A DNA stretch of 64,000 nt from Tenacibaculum agarivorans (GCF_001936575.1 NZ_MSMP01000026.1:1-64000); one strand, 5' to 3'. Positions 8,065-16,446 are shown, counted from the stretch's first letter. Notes: generated by a model from the letters alone, not told the origin. Numbers and translations: made by a program.

Positions 8065-9312
8065 TTGTCACTACAAAAATTTATTCGACCAGAACAAGTA
8101 TTCATGCTTAGTGCTTTAATTGTTAATGCAGGAAACTACCTATATAATTTAATTGTAGGTAGAATTTTAGGTCCCGAAGCATTTGCTGATGCTGCTATAT
8201 TAATCACATTTTTACTAGTTACTTCTTTCTTGGCCATGACTTTTCAATTGGTAACTGCTAAGTACACTGTTATTTTTGAAGATGAAGTAGAGACAAGTTT
8301 TGTTAATTTTATAACCAAAAAAACAGTCATTCTAGGTTTAGTTTTAGGGGCGTTGATTGTGATATTTCATAAACAACTTCAAGAAGCCTTTAATACCCAA
8401 ACTTCATCAATGTTTTTAATTTTTGGATTTGGGGTACCTATCTATTTTCTAATGAGTGTGAATAGAGGAATTTTTCAAGGCAAAGAAAAATTCATAAAAC
8501 TATCCATAACGTATCAATTGGAAATGATAAGTAGATTGGTGATTACATTGGTATTATTATGGTTTATTAATTTTTTGGAGCCGTCCATTCTAATTTCAAT
8601 AGGAATTCTAGCATCACTTTTTTTTAGTTTATTTCCTTTTCAACTTCAACATGTTTTTAAGAGCACAGTAAAGTTGAATGAAGATCAAATAACTATGGTA
8701 AAAAAGTTTTTTGTGTTGACAGCTTTCTATGAGTGTACACAAATCATCATTAATAATAGTGATATATTACTAGTTAAGCATTATTTTGATAATTATCAAG
8801 CAGGTTTATATGCTTCATTAGCACTGATTGGACGAGTTGTATATTTTGTAGCATGGATGTTTGTGATGCTTTTGTTACCGGCAGTTGTTAATAAACAAAA
8901 AGATGGATTACCACATGGTCCAATACTACTTAAGTATGTAGGATATATCTCATTACTTTCTTGTATTATTGTTATTGTAAGTTTTTTATTTCCTGAATTT
9001 GTTGTAAATATTTTATTCGGAGAAGCTTATATAGAAATTTCACCATTGTTATGGAAGTATGCCTTAGCTACATCAATTTTTGCAGTCTCTAATGTATTTG
9101 CATACTATTTCTTGTCAATAGATCAATATATACCAGTTGTAATCACAGGGCTTTTAGGAGTTACCCAAGTACTTTTAATAACTTACTTTCATAAAGACCT
9201 AGAAGAGGTAGTGGTAATGCAAATAATAGCTATGTCAATTCTACTAGCTGTTCAACTTCTTTTTTTCTTTACTAAAACATCAAAAAGCCAATCCCTTAAA
9301 AAAGAAGATTAA
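8065..9312 (+). CDS. oligosaccharide flippase-like membrane protein (MOP superfamily)
   Basis: A 415-residue polytopic membrane protein with about 12 hydrophobic segments and an opening NAGNYLYNLIVGRILGPEAF typical of Wzx-like polysaccharide exporters. Such proteins flip lipid-linked sugar chains across the inner membrane. The frame opens with TTG at 8065; a stop lies at 8047 and no ATG is available before 8104. Starting at 8104 would still keep most of the first membrane helix, so the start is uncertain. It is followed by a GT4 glycosyltransferase and a receiver-GT2 fusion, which suggests a small surface polysaccharide locus. Substrate is unknown. Confidence 0.85.
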   Translation: MSLQKFIRPEQVFMLSALIVNAGNYLYNLIVGRILGPEAFADAAILITFLLVTSFLAMTFQLVTAKYTVIFEDEVETSFVNFITKKTVILGLVLGALIVIFHKQLQEAFNTQTSSMFLIFGFGVPIYFLMSVNRGIFQGKEKFIKLSITYQLEMISRLVITLVLLWFINFLEPSILISIGILASLFFSLFPFQLQHVFKSTVKLNEDQITMVKKFFVLTAFYECTQIIINNSDILLVKHYFDNYQAGLYASLALIGRVVYFVAWMFVMLLLPAVVNKQKDGLPHGPILLKYVGYISLLSCIIVIVSFLFPEFVVNILFGEAYIEISPLLWKYALATSIFAVSNVFAYYFLSIDQYIPVVITGLLGVTQVLLITYFHKDLEEVVVMQIIAMSILLAVQLLFFFTKTSKSQSLKKED

Positions 9313-9407
9313 TCAATAATCAAAAAGAATAGATACACGCAATAGAAGTAAAATTTTCTAAGCGTTTAAAACGAATATTTAATAAGTATAAAATAAAATT
9401 TGAAGTT

Positions 9408-10580
9408 ATGAAATTAGCAATTGTTACTGCGTTCCCCCCAAGTAAGGTAACATTAAATGAATATGGTTATCATTTAGTAAAACAGTTTAGACTTAATGAC
9501 CAAGTTGACAAATTGATATTATTAACTGACGAAGCTGTTACCCCAGATGATGTGAAATTTGAAGAAGAAGGTAGTGAAATAGCAGTATACAACTGTTGGA
9601 AATTTAATAGTTATAAAAATTTAATCACATTCAATAAGGCATTAAATAAAACAAAACCTGATGCTGTTTTATTTAATTTACAGTTTTTAAAATTTGGTGA
9701 TAAAAAAATTCCAGCAGCATTAGGATTGTTATTACCTTATTTATGTAAAACAAAAAAGATTCCTACTATAGTATTATTACATAATATATTAGAACAAGTA
9801 GATCTTGATAGTGCAGGATTCACAAAAAGTGTAGTATTTCAAAAAATTTATGGTTTCATAGGAACAGTTTTAACACGTTTTTTATTGAAAGCAGATTATG
9901 TAGCCTTAACCATCCAAAAATTTGTAAATACAATTAGAACAAAATATAAAACTGATAAGGCTGTTTTAGTACCTCATGGAACTTTTGAGATGCCACCTGA
10001 GCCAGACTATAATTTACCTGAAGGACCTAAAAAAGTAATGGCGTTTGGAAAATTTGGTACGTATAAAAGGGTAGAGGTAATGATAGAGGCTGTAGAAAGA
10101 GTCAGAGAATTAACAGATGAGAATTTAGAAATTGTTGTTGCAGGTACAGATAGTCCAAACACGCCAGGGTATATTGAAGAGATGAAACAAAAATATAAAC
10201 ATGTACCAGGTTTACATTTTACAGGTTATGTAGTGGAAGAAGACGTACCGATTATATTTCAAGAAAGTACAGTTGTGGTTTTTCCCTATACATCAACTAC
10301 AGGTAGTTCAGGAGTTTTACATCAAGCAGGGAGTTACGGAAAAGCTGTGATTATGCCCAATTTAGGTGATTTAACAGATTTGATTCAAGATGAAGGATAC
10401 AGAGGTGAGTTTTTTGAGGCTGATAATGTAGAATCTTTAGCGGTAGCTATAAAGAATGTAGTAACTAATGATAATTATAGATTAGAGCTAGCAAAAGCGA
10501 ATTACAAAGCAGCTGCATCATTACCAATGTCTGAAATAGCAGCAATGTACTTGGATTATTTTAATAAAATAATAAATTAA
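9408..10580 (+). CDS. family 4 glycosyltransferase
   Basis: A 390-residue GT-B fold glycosyltransferase. The C-terminal half carries the typical donor-binding elements: VMAFGKFGTYKRVEVMIEA (start of the nucleotide-sugar domain, near residue 207), a VVAGT strand, HFTGYVVEEDVPIIF, and a serine/glycine segment STTGSSGVLHQAGSYGKAVI where the EX7E-like region is expected. The first Glu of that motif is not obvious, so donor preference cannot be stated. The enzyme is cytoplasmic or membrane-associated. It lies 95 nt after the flippase and probably builds the glycan that the flippase moves. Confidence 0.88.
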   Translation: MKLAIVTAFPPSKVTLNEYGYHLVKQFRLNDQVDKLILLTDEAVTPDDVKFEEEGSEIAVYNCWKFNSYKNLITFNKALNKTKPDAVLFNLQFLKFGDKKIPAALGLLLPYLCKTKKIPTIVLLHNILEQVDLDSAGFTKSVVFQKIYGFIGTVLTRFLLKADYVALTIQKFVNTIRTKYKTDKAVLVPHGTFEMPPEPDYNLPEGPKKVMAFGKFGTYKRVEVMIEAVERVRELTDENLEIVVAGTDSPNTPGYIEEMKQKYKHVPGLHFTGYVVEEDVPIIFQESTVVVFPYTSTTGSSGVLHQAGSYGKAVIMPNLGDLTDLIQDEGYRGEFFEADNVESLAVAIKNVVTNDNYRLELAKANYKAAASLPMSEIAAMYLDYFNKIIN

Positions 10581-10634
10581 ATAGGGGTTTATTCAATTAA
10601 TTGTAAATCAGTGTTTTTCTCTGTGTAAATGCTT

Positions 10635-10663
10635 TTGTTTATACATTTTTAATTGTATATTTC
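10635..10663 (+). promoter_or_regulatory. probable promoter of the receiver-GT2 gene
   Basis: TTG at 10635-10637, an 18-nt spacer and TATATTTC at 10656-10663, seven of eight positions of TAnnTTTG. It suggests that the receiver-GT2 gene has its own transcript. Confidence 0.45.
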
Positions 10664-10732
10664 GCAAAGAAAGATGTTCATACACCTACTTGGGGAAAGA
10701 GGGAATTATTTATTAACCTCTAAAGTTAAAGT

Positions 10733-11872
10733 ATGAAAATAGTTGTTTTTGATCAAAATAAATTGATCTTATTATCACTTAAAAAAAAGCTAATTGAAAT
10801 AGGATATGATGTTCAAATTGCTAGAACAAGTAACCAAGCAATCAAATTAATCGAAGAAAATGAACCAGACCTTGTAAGCATAGATGTGAATGCAAGTGAT
10901 TATACAGGTGTGGATGTTTTGAAATATATTAAAGAATCTTCTTATAAAACAAAAGTTATTGTGATATCTGAAGATACTGAAGACACAGACATAGCAGATT
11001 TATTTGCTTATGGGGTAGATGATTTTATTAAAAAGCCAGTAACACTGAGTGAAATAGTACTGCGAATTAATAAAATTGTCGGTATGTGTCCTGTTCCAGA
11101 AAAGTCAATTGTAGATGATACAGTTAGCTTAGTAAGAGAAAAGTGTGTTGGAGTCGTTATACCTTGTTATAATGAAGAAAATAGACTTTTAGAAGCGGAA
11201 TTTAAGAGCTTTGTGAAAACTAATATAGGATATCACTTATGCTTTGTAAACGACGGTAGCTCTGATAATACACTCAAAGAATTAGAAGAAATTAGAAGAG
11301 GTAAAGAAGACTACATTAGCATTCTCAATTGTAAAGAGAATGGAGGAAAAGCTGAAGCTGTTAGATTAGGAATGCTTCATTTAGCCAAAAAAACAGATCT
11401 AAATTTTGATTACATTGGTTTTTTAGATGCTGATTTATCCACAGATTTTGATGATTTCGATGATCTATTAAGAACTATAAGTGCATCTGATTATAAGGTG
11501 GTCAGTGGTTCTAGAATTGAAAGGATGGGAGCTAATATTACTAAACAATCTACAAGGAAAATTATTAGTTCTGTAATTAATTTTGCGATTCAAAAAATCC
11601 TAGGAATGAAGTTTAGAGACACTCAATGTGGAGCAAAAATTTTGGATAGAGAACTGGTACCTTTCTTATTTGAAAAGAAATTTATTACAAGATGGCTTTT
11701 TGATGTCGAAATGTTTTTAAGGTTGAAAAAGAAGTATGGAGATACAACGAAAAGTATAATTTACGAACAACCCTTAAAAAGGTGGATTCATATGGATGGC
11801 TCAAGTTTATCCATGAAAGACTCTCTAGATATTGTATTTCAATTAACAAGAATAGCTAGTCATTACAAATAA
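10733..11872 (+). CDS. response-regulator receiver fused to a GT2 glycosyltransferase
   Basis: A 379-residue fusion. Residues 1-118 form a receiver domain: phospho-acceptor D51 in LVSIDVNASDYTGV, Ser in VIVISED, Lys in IKKPV. Only one of the usual two N-terminal acidic residues is kept (VVFDQN). Residues 135-379 are a GT-A fold family 2 glycosyltransferase of the dolichyl-phosphate mannosyltransferase type, with VVIPCYNEENR, VNDGSSDNT, the GFLDADLSTD metal-binding segment and SGSRI. No transmembrane segment follows, so it probably acts at the inner membrane face, transferring a sugar to a polyprenyl phosphate. A receiver attached directly to a glycosyltransferase suggests phosphorylation-controlled glycan synthesis. 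That is inference. Confidence 0.9.
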   Translation: MKIVVFDQNKLILLSLKKKLIEIGYDVQIARTSNQAIKLIEENEPDLVSIDVNASDYTGVDVLKYIKESSYKTKVIVISEDTEDTDIADLFAYGVDDFIKKPVTLSEIVLRINKIVGMCPVPEKSIVDDTVSLVREKCVGVVIPCYNEENRLLEAEFKSFVKTNIGYHLCFVNDGSSDNTLKELEEIRRGKEDYISILNCKENGGKAEAVRLGMLHLAKKTDLNFDYIGFLDADLSTDFDDFDDLLRTISASDYKVVSGSRIERMGANITKQSTRKIISSVINFAIQKILGMKFRDTQCGAKILDRELVPFLFEKKFITRWLFDVEMFLRLKKKYGDTTKSIIYEQPLKRWIHMDGSSLSMKDSLDIVFQLTRIASHYK

Positions 11873-11874
11873 AA

Positions 11875-11902
11875 AAAGCTCCTTTTTAGGAGCTTTTTTT
11901 AT
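11875..11902. terminator. bidirectional terminator
   Basis: The stem AAAGCTCCT/AGGAGCTTT with loop TTTT is flanked by A and T tracts. It can end both the receiver-GT2 gene and the convergent DUF2147 gene. Confidence 0.9.
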
Positions 11903-11908
11903 TTGTTT

Positions 11909-12334
11909 TTATTTTTTTCTAAACCAATAGGCAGTTCTACCTATTAGAGAAAAACCGATATAACCTCTAATTTTTAATTTATCAGCTTCAACGAGTTTTA
12001 TAAAACACTTGTATTTTTTTCCATTTTTAGGATCTAAAATTTTACCACCAGACCACTCATCACCATCTTTTTTCAATCCTGTTAAAATGTTCATACCAAG
12101 AATAGGCTTATCTTTATTTTTGCCACTACATTGGTCACAAACTGCATCTTGTCTATCTTTATCAGTAATTTCTACAATTTTAGCATAAGCTTTTCCTTCC
12201 TTTTCGTAAACCTCAATAATACTGTCTACTTCGCCTGTATCTTCATCTCTATTTTCCCATTTTCCAAAAATACTTTGTGCGCTGATAGAAGTAGATATTG
12301 CTACTAATAAAAAGGTGAATATTAATTTCCTCAT
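11909..12334 (-). CDS. DUF2147 secreted protein
   Basis: With the ATG at 12334 the product is 141 residues and begins with a clean signal peptide (MRKLIFTFLLVAISTSISAQ); a longer frame upstream adds 17 residues without a signal and is unlikely. The mature part has the DUF2147 pattern: a GKWENRDEDTGEVDSIIEVY start, a two-cysteine segment CDQC, and a GMNILTGLKKDGDEWSGGKILDP core. DUF2147 proteins are periplasmic or outer-envelope proteins of unknown biochemical function. It is convergent with the receiver-GT2 gene and separated from the KdsC-like gene by about 70 nt. Confidence 0.88.
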   Translation of the reverse strand: MRKLIFTFLLVAISTSISAQSIFGKWENRDEDTGEVDSIIEVYEKEGKAYAKIVEITDKDRQDAVCDQCSGKNKDKPILGMNILTGLKKDGDEWSGGKILDPKNGKKYKCFIKLVEADKLKIRGYIGFSLIGRTAYWFRKK

Positions 12335-12405
12335 ATGTATTTGTTTAATTTGTTTCTCGGCTAAAAATATCATTTTTGTGAACAATAAAAAATCACAAAT
12401 GTTAT

Positions 12406-12933
12406 TTAATCATATGTAGCATCGAAATAATCGTGCCATTTTTCTTGAACACGCATAACTTGTTCTATTACATCCCTTGCACAACCTTCTCCACCTTTTT
12501 TATCTGATATGTAAACAGACATTTCTTGTAATTCTCTAACAGCGTCAGATGGACAGCAAGGTAGGCCAACCTTATGCATTACAGGTAAATCAGGAATGTC
12601 GTCTCCCATATATAAAACGTTTTCTGGTTTTAAATTATATTTTTCAACCAATTCATTATACTGATCAATTTTTGTATGTGCTCCTAGATAAATATCAGTA
12701 ATTCCTAATCCTTGTAAACGGTCACGTACCCCTTCATTTTTACCACCAGATATAATGCAAACCTTAAATCCTGACTGAACAGCAGCTTTAAGTGCATATC
12801 CATCTTTTACATTCATTTGTCGCACTAATTCACCATTAGGAAAAACAGTCACAATTCCATTGGTTAATACTCCATCAACGTCAAAAATAAAAGTAGTAAC
12901 GTCGTTAAATAATTCTTTATAGCTTTTATCCAT
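12406..12933 (-). CDS. kdsC: KdsC-like HAD phosphatase (KDO-8-phosphate phosphatase)
   Basis: A 175-residue HAD-superfamily C0 phosphatase. Motif I is IFDVDGVLT (nucleophile D18, acid/base D20), motif II is IISGG, motif III has a conserved lysine region (GAHTKIDQY), and motif IV is YMGDDIPDLPVM. The length and absence of a cap domain match KdsC, which hydrolyses 3-deoxy-D-manno-octulosonate 8-phosphate for lipopolysaccharide core synthesis in the cytoplasm. A related YrbI-type sugar phosphatase role cannot be excluded. Its start overlaps the end of the DUF2520 gene by 8 nt, so the two are translationally coupled. Confidence 0.88.
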   Translation of the reverse strand: MDKSYKELFNDVTTFIFDVDGVLTNGIVTVFPNGELVRQMNVKDGYALKAAVQSGFKVCIISGGKNEGVRDRLQGLGITDIYLGAHTKIDQYNELVEKYNLKPENVLYMGDDIPDLPVMHKVGLPCCPSDAVRELQEMSVYISDKKGGEGCARDVIEQVMRVQEKWHDYFDATYD

Positions 12934-13669
12934 TTTGGATCGATTTTGTTATAAGTTTATAAATATCTTTTTGATTCGAGTTTAATAAGCTTAAATGCCT
13001 CTCTATTGTTTCTTGATCATTACGTTTTGCAGGACCTGTTTGTGCTAAACTAGGATCTAAAGATTCAATTTTAGCTGCAGTTTCTTTTATTAATGGAAAT
13101 AATACATCAAAAGGCACATCATAATTCTTACATATATCATTTCCAATTTTATACATGTGATTCGTGAAATTATTAACAAAAACTGCAGCCACATGTAGTT
13201 TGCTTCTTTGATCAGACGTAATATGATATACTTTTTCAGAAATTTCTGAGGCTAATCTTTCTAATACATGTAAATCTGTGTCATTTTCAGCTTCTATGCA
13301 CAAAGGGATTTCTTTAAAATCGACATCTTTAGTTTTAGAAAAACTTTGTAACGGATAAAAAATTCCTTTCCTTCCAGTATTTTCTAAAGCATTCATAGCT
13401 ACACTACCAGAAGTATGAACAACAAGTTTTTCTTTAGGAAGTAATTGAGAAACGTCAGGAATAGCATCATCAGAAATAGCCAAAATATAAACATCTGCAT
13501 CATCTAACATGTGTATATTATCAGTTAAAGATGTTTGATGTTGAAATTCTGAAATAGAAGAGATATTTCTAGCATATAATTGGCAAACAACAACATTTTT
13601 TGAAGACAAAAAAGCTTTTGTCAAATGAAATGCAACATTACCTCCTCCAATTATTACGACTGAAATCAT
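12926..13669 (-). CDS. DUF2520 Rossmann-fold protein
   Basis: With the start at 13669 the protein is 247 residues and opens directly with a nucleotide-binding strand-loop (VVIIGGGNVAFHL); the longer frame adds 14 residues of unlikely sequence. The N-terminal NAD(P)-binding domain is followed by the F420 oxidoreductase-like region and a C-terminal DUF2520 helical domain (HVAAVFVNNFTNHMY, TGPAKRND). The family resembles short 6-phosphogluconate dehydrogenase-type reductases, but the substrate is unknown. It is divergent from the trans-sulfuration gene, with about 70 nt between the two chosen starts. Confidence 0.85.
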   Translation of the reverse strand: MISVVIIGGGNVAFHLTKAFLSSKNVVVCQLYARNISSISEFQHQTSLTDNIHMLDDADVYILAISDDAIPDVSQLLPKEKLVVHTSGSVAMNALENTGRKGIFYPLQSFSKTKDVDFKEIPLCIEAENDTDLHVLERLASEISEKVYHITSDQRSKLHVAAVFVNNFTNHMYKIGNDICKNYDVPFDVLFPLIKETAAKIESLDPSLAQTGPAKRNDQETIERHLSLLNSNQKDIYKLITKSIQNG

Positions 13670-13740
13670 ATAGACGAAGATATTGAAATTATTTGAAGCA
13701 ATGGAAAGCATTTAGTAATTTAGGAGCTAAATTTTTCAAC

Positions 13741-14892
13741 ATGAGCAACCACAATAAATTAGGAATAAATTCAATTTGTACACACGTAGGAGAAGTAAAA
13801 GACGAACAGTTTAAAGGAGCAATATCTCCTATATATTTATCATCGTCATATCAGTTTTATGATGTGGATATTAAAAGATATCCAAGGTATTTTAATACAC
13901 CAAATCAGGAGGCTTTATGTAGAAAGATTGCGGCTTTGGAGAAAACTGAAGATGCGCTGATTTTTGGTTCAGGTATGGCCGCTATAAGTTCTGCAATGCT
14001 AACCTTTTTGCAAAAAGGCGATCATATAGTACTACAACAAACGTTATACGGAGGAACTTATAATTTTGTAGTTGAGGAATTTGATAAATTTGGTATTGAA
14101 TATTCATTTACTGATACTTTACATATAGAAGATTTTGAAAAAGAGATTCGTTCGAATACTAAGGTAATCTTTATTGAAACACCATCAAACCCATTATTAA
14201 AAGTTGTAGACCTTAAAGCAGTAGCTTCGTTAGCTAAAAAACATGATATTATCACTATGATTGATAATACATTTGCATCACCAATTAATCAAACTCCTGT
14301 AGATTTTGGTATTGATATCATGATCCATTCGGCTACAAAATATATGGGAGGACATTCAGATATTTTAGCGGGAGCGGTGGCAGCTTCAAAAGAGCATATT
14401 GAAAAATTATGGAGTTTAGCTAAGAATTTTGGAGGTAGTTTAAGTGATTTTACGGTATGGATGTTAGAGAGAAGTATGAAAACTATGAATTTACGTGTCA
14501 AATGTCAGAATGAAAATGCATTAAAAATGGCAAAGTATTTAGAAGGAAATCCTAACGTAGAAAGAGTGTATTATCCTGGTTTACTTTCTCATGAAGATCA
14601 CGAATTAGCAAAGTCTCAAATGAAAGGTTTTGGAGGAATGTTGTCTTTCGAATTAAAAGAAAATTTAGATGCAATGGAGTTTCAACGTAATTTACAATTG
14701 ATAAAACCGTCTATGAGTTTAGCAGGTGTGGAAAGTACGTTGTTAAGTCCTTCACAAACTTCTCATGCATTATTATCAGCTGAAGAAAGGGAAAAACAAG
14801 GAATTAAGGATGGTTTAATTCGTTTTTCAGTTGGTATAGAAGAAACAGAAGATTTAATTACAGATATTGAGCAGGCGATTGATAAACTATAA
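13741..14892 (+). CDS. PLP-dependent trans-sulfuration enzyme (cystathionine synthase/lyase family)
   Basis: A 383-residue Cys/Met metabolism PLP enzyme. Evidence includes FGSGMAAISSAMLTFLQKGDHIV, the ETPSNPLLKVVDL segment, the DNTFASP cofactor-binding Asp and the Schiff-base lysine K200 in HSATKYMGGHSD. The C-terminus has the SLAGVESTLLSPSQTSH pattern. Members include cystathionine gamma-synthase, cystathionine lyases and methionine gamma-lyase, and sequence alone does not separate them here. The start is the ATG at 13741, which yields the standard N-terminus; the upstream in-frame ATG at 13693 is judged too early. An OmpA-like gene follows after 12 nt and bshB1 after that, a possible thiol-related operon. 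Confidence 0.9.
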   Translation: MSNHNKLGINSICTHVGEVKDEQFKGAISPIYLSSSYQFYDVDIKRYPRYFNTPNQEALCRKIAALEKTEDALIFGSGMAAISSAMLTFLQKGDHIVLQQTLYGGTYNFVVEEFDKFGIEYSFTDTLHIEDFEKEIRSNTKVIFIETPSNPLLKVVDLKAVASLAKKHDIITMIDNTFASPINQTPVDFGIDIMIHSATKYMGGHSDILAGAVAASKEHIEKLWSLAKNFGGSLSDFTVWMLERSMKTMNLRVKCQNENALKMAKYLEGNPNVERVYYPGLLSHEDHELAKSQMKGFGGMLSFELKENLDAMEFQRNLQLIKPSMSLAGVESTLLSPSQTSHALLSAEEREKQGIKDGLIRFSVGIEETEDLITDIEQAIDKL

Positions 14893-14904
14893 TATGTTTT
14901 AATA

Positions 14905-15357
14905 ATGTGGAAAAGAAAAATAGTAATTGGATTGAGTTTTTTGTTGAGTATAAATCTTGTAGCTCAAAAGAAAAAAAGAGATAAATATTTAGATAGTCTA
15001 GCAAGAAAGATACAATTTCAATACAAAGAATTGATTTTTAGAAATGAATCTTTAGATGCTATGAAAGAAATTGTGAGTTATATTAATAAAAATCATAATC
15101 ATTACCTGATAACTAGCCATACTTCTTCCGAAGGAGAACATGAAAAAAATAAAAAGTTGACAGATAAAAGAGCGGTAATGATAAAAAAGTTACTTTTTAG
15201 ACTAAACATTGATTCTACTAGAATTTCAGTAATAGGATTTGGAGAAAATTATCCTTGTTGTTTGACTCCAACAAGAGCTGGTAGATATCTCAACAGAAGA
15301 GTAGATATAGATGTAGTTAGTAAAGAACAATTTGAAAAAACAAAGACAAAGCAGTAA
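14905..15357 (+). CDS. small OmpA-like secreted protein
   Basis: A 150-residue protein with a signal peptide (about 1-20, ending NLVAQ) and an OmpA C-terminal peptidoglycan-binding-like domain. Visible OmpA features are the KLTDKRAVMIKKLL helix, ISVIGFGENYP and the terminal GRYLNRRVDIDV. The domain is a minimal version and there is no N-terminal beta-barrel. It would sit in the periplasm and may bind the cell wall. It starts 12 nt after the PLP enzyme and its stop directly touches the bshB1 start, so the three are likely co-transcribed. Confidence 0.8.
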   Translation: MWKRKIVIGLSFLLSINLVAQKKKRDKYLDSLARKIQFQYKELIFRNESLDAMKEIVSYINKNHNHYLITSHTSSEGEHEKNKKLTDKRAVMIKKLLFRLNIDSTRISVIGFGENYPCCLTPTRAGRYLNRRVDIDVVSKEQFEKTKTKQ

Positions 15358-16074
15358 ATGAAATTAGATATATTAGCCTTCGGAGCACATCCAGATGATG
15401 TAGAATTAGGTTGTTCAGCAACCATTGCAAAAGAAATTTCTTTAGGTAAAAAAGTGGGAATTGTTGATTTGACTAGGGGGGAATTAGGTACTCGAGGTTC
15501 AGCAGAATTAAGAGATGAAGAAGCTGCTAAAGCAGCTGAAATTTTAGGTGTTTCTGTACGAGAAAATCTAGGTTTTGCTGATGGTTTCTTTAAAAATGAT
15601 ACTGTACATCAAATAGAGATCATTAAAATGATTCGAAAATATCAGCCAGAAATCGTATTGTGCAATGCTATAGATGATCGCCATATAGATCACCCAAAAG
15701 GAAGCCAATTAGTATCTGATGCTTGTTTTTTAAGCGGATTGTTAAAGATAGAAACTAATTTAGATGGAGAGAAACAAGAAAAATGGCGTCCTAAACTAGT
15801 GTACCACTATATTCAGTGGAAAAATATTGAACCTGATTTTGTAGTAGATGTAAGTGGGTTTATGGATAAAAAAATTGATTCGGTAATGGCATATAGTTCT
15901 CAATTCTTTGATCCTAAGAGTGATGAGCCTGAAACACCGATTACAAGTAAGAATTTTACGGAGAGTGTAGAATACAGAGCTAAAGATTTAGGAAGGCTTA
16001 TTGGAGTGGATTATGCAGAAGGTTTCACTGTTGAACGTTTTGTAGCGGTAGAAAGTTTAAGTAAATTAAAGTAA
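15358..16074 (+). CDS. bshB1: bacillithiol biosynthesis deacetylase BshB1
   Basis: A 238-residue LmbE/PIG-L family zinc deacetylase. The metal-binding motif AHPDDVE is at residues 10-16 and the second site DRHIDH at 107-112. The long GIVDLTRGELGTRGS segment is typical of BshB1, which removes the acetyl group from GlcNAc-malate in bacillithiol synthesis. Bacillithiol is the usual low-molecular-weight thiol in many Flavobacteriaceae. There is no intergenic gap after the OmpA-like gene. BshA and BshC are not in the window. Confidence 0.92.
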   Translation: MKLDILAFGAHPDDVELGCSATIAKEISLGKKVGIVDLTRGELGTRGSAELRDEEAAKAAEILGVSVRENLGFADGFFKNDTVHQIEIIKMIRKYQPEIVLCNAIDDRHIDHPKGSQLVSDACFLSGLLKIETNLDGEKQEKWRPKLVYHYIQWKNIEPDFVVDVSGFMDKKIDSVMAYSSQFFDPKSDEPETPITSKNFTESVEYRAKDLGRLIGVDYAEGFTVERFVAVESLSKLK

Positions 16075-16082
16075 AAAATATT

Positions 16083-16112
16083 TTGTCATACTTTAAAAAT
16101 GGCTTATATTTG
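16083..16112 (+). promoter_or_regulatory. promoter of tRNA-His
   Basis: TTG at 16083-16085, a 19-nt spacer and TATATTTG at 16105-16112: an ideal Bacteroidota housekeeping promoter. The core and start region (TTATATTTGCACCCGCAA) is identical to that of the tRNA-Gly promoter at 19.4 kb. Confidence 0.9.
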
Positions 16113-16128
16113 CACCCGCAACTGAAAT

Positions 16129-16204
16129 GGTGATTGTAGCTCAGTTGGTTAGAGCGCCGGATTGTGGTTCCGGAGGTCGCCGGTTCGAACCCGGTCTTTC
16201 ACCC
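16129..16204 (+). tRNA. tRNA-His (GTG)
   Basis: A complete cloverleaf is visible: D-arm GCTC/GAGC, anticodon stem CCGGA/TCCGG with loop TTGTGGT (anticodon GTG), and T-arm GCCGG TTCGAAC CCGGT. The extra 5' G (G-1) opposite C73 is diagnostic of tRNA-His. No CCA end is encoded. In this fold the acceptor stem (GTGATTG with CTTTCAC) has two adjacent T-T mismatches at pairs 5-68 and 6-67, which is unusual. Confidence 0.93.
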
Positions 16205-16212
16205 TAAAAATT

Positions 16213-16250
16213 AAAGCTCCTTACTTAGTGTAAAGAGCTTTTTTATTTTT
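16213..16250 (+). terminator. terminator of tRNA-His
   Basis: The stem AAAGCTC/GAGCTTT (16213-16219/16235-16241) is followed by TTTTATTTTT. Confidence 0.85.
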
Positions 16251-16297
16251 TACTTCCTACTATAGATTTTATTTTTTTATAGATGATATCTATAAAA

Positions 16298-16402
16298 TTA
16301 AAATATTTTAATCTTATTGGGTTGTGTTCTATCAATATCACCAACTTCTTGAGCACCACCATAAAGAGTAATCATTTCTTCTTTTGTTAATTCTTCAAAC
16401 AT
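16298..16402 (-). CDS. short double-glycine leader peptide (34 aa)
   Basis: A longer frame exists, but its first 63 residues run through a terminator and another peptide gene, so the likely start is the ATG at 16402. The product begins MFEELTKEEMITLYGG, which resembles the acidic/amphipathic double-glycine leader of secreted peptides, followed by an 18-residue core with no cysteine (AQEVGDIDRTQPNKIKIF). It is one of three such genes in 0.8 kb. C39-peptidase ABC transporters usually cleave after GG, but none is encoded in the window. The short core makes this the least certain member. Confidence 0.5.
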   Translation of the reverse strand: MFEELTKEEMITLYGGAQEVGDIDRTQPNKIKIF

Positions 16403-16446
16403 AAAATTAGAATTTAAAGTTATTAGTATTGAAATATAACAAAAAC

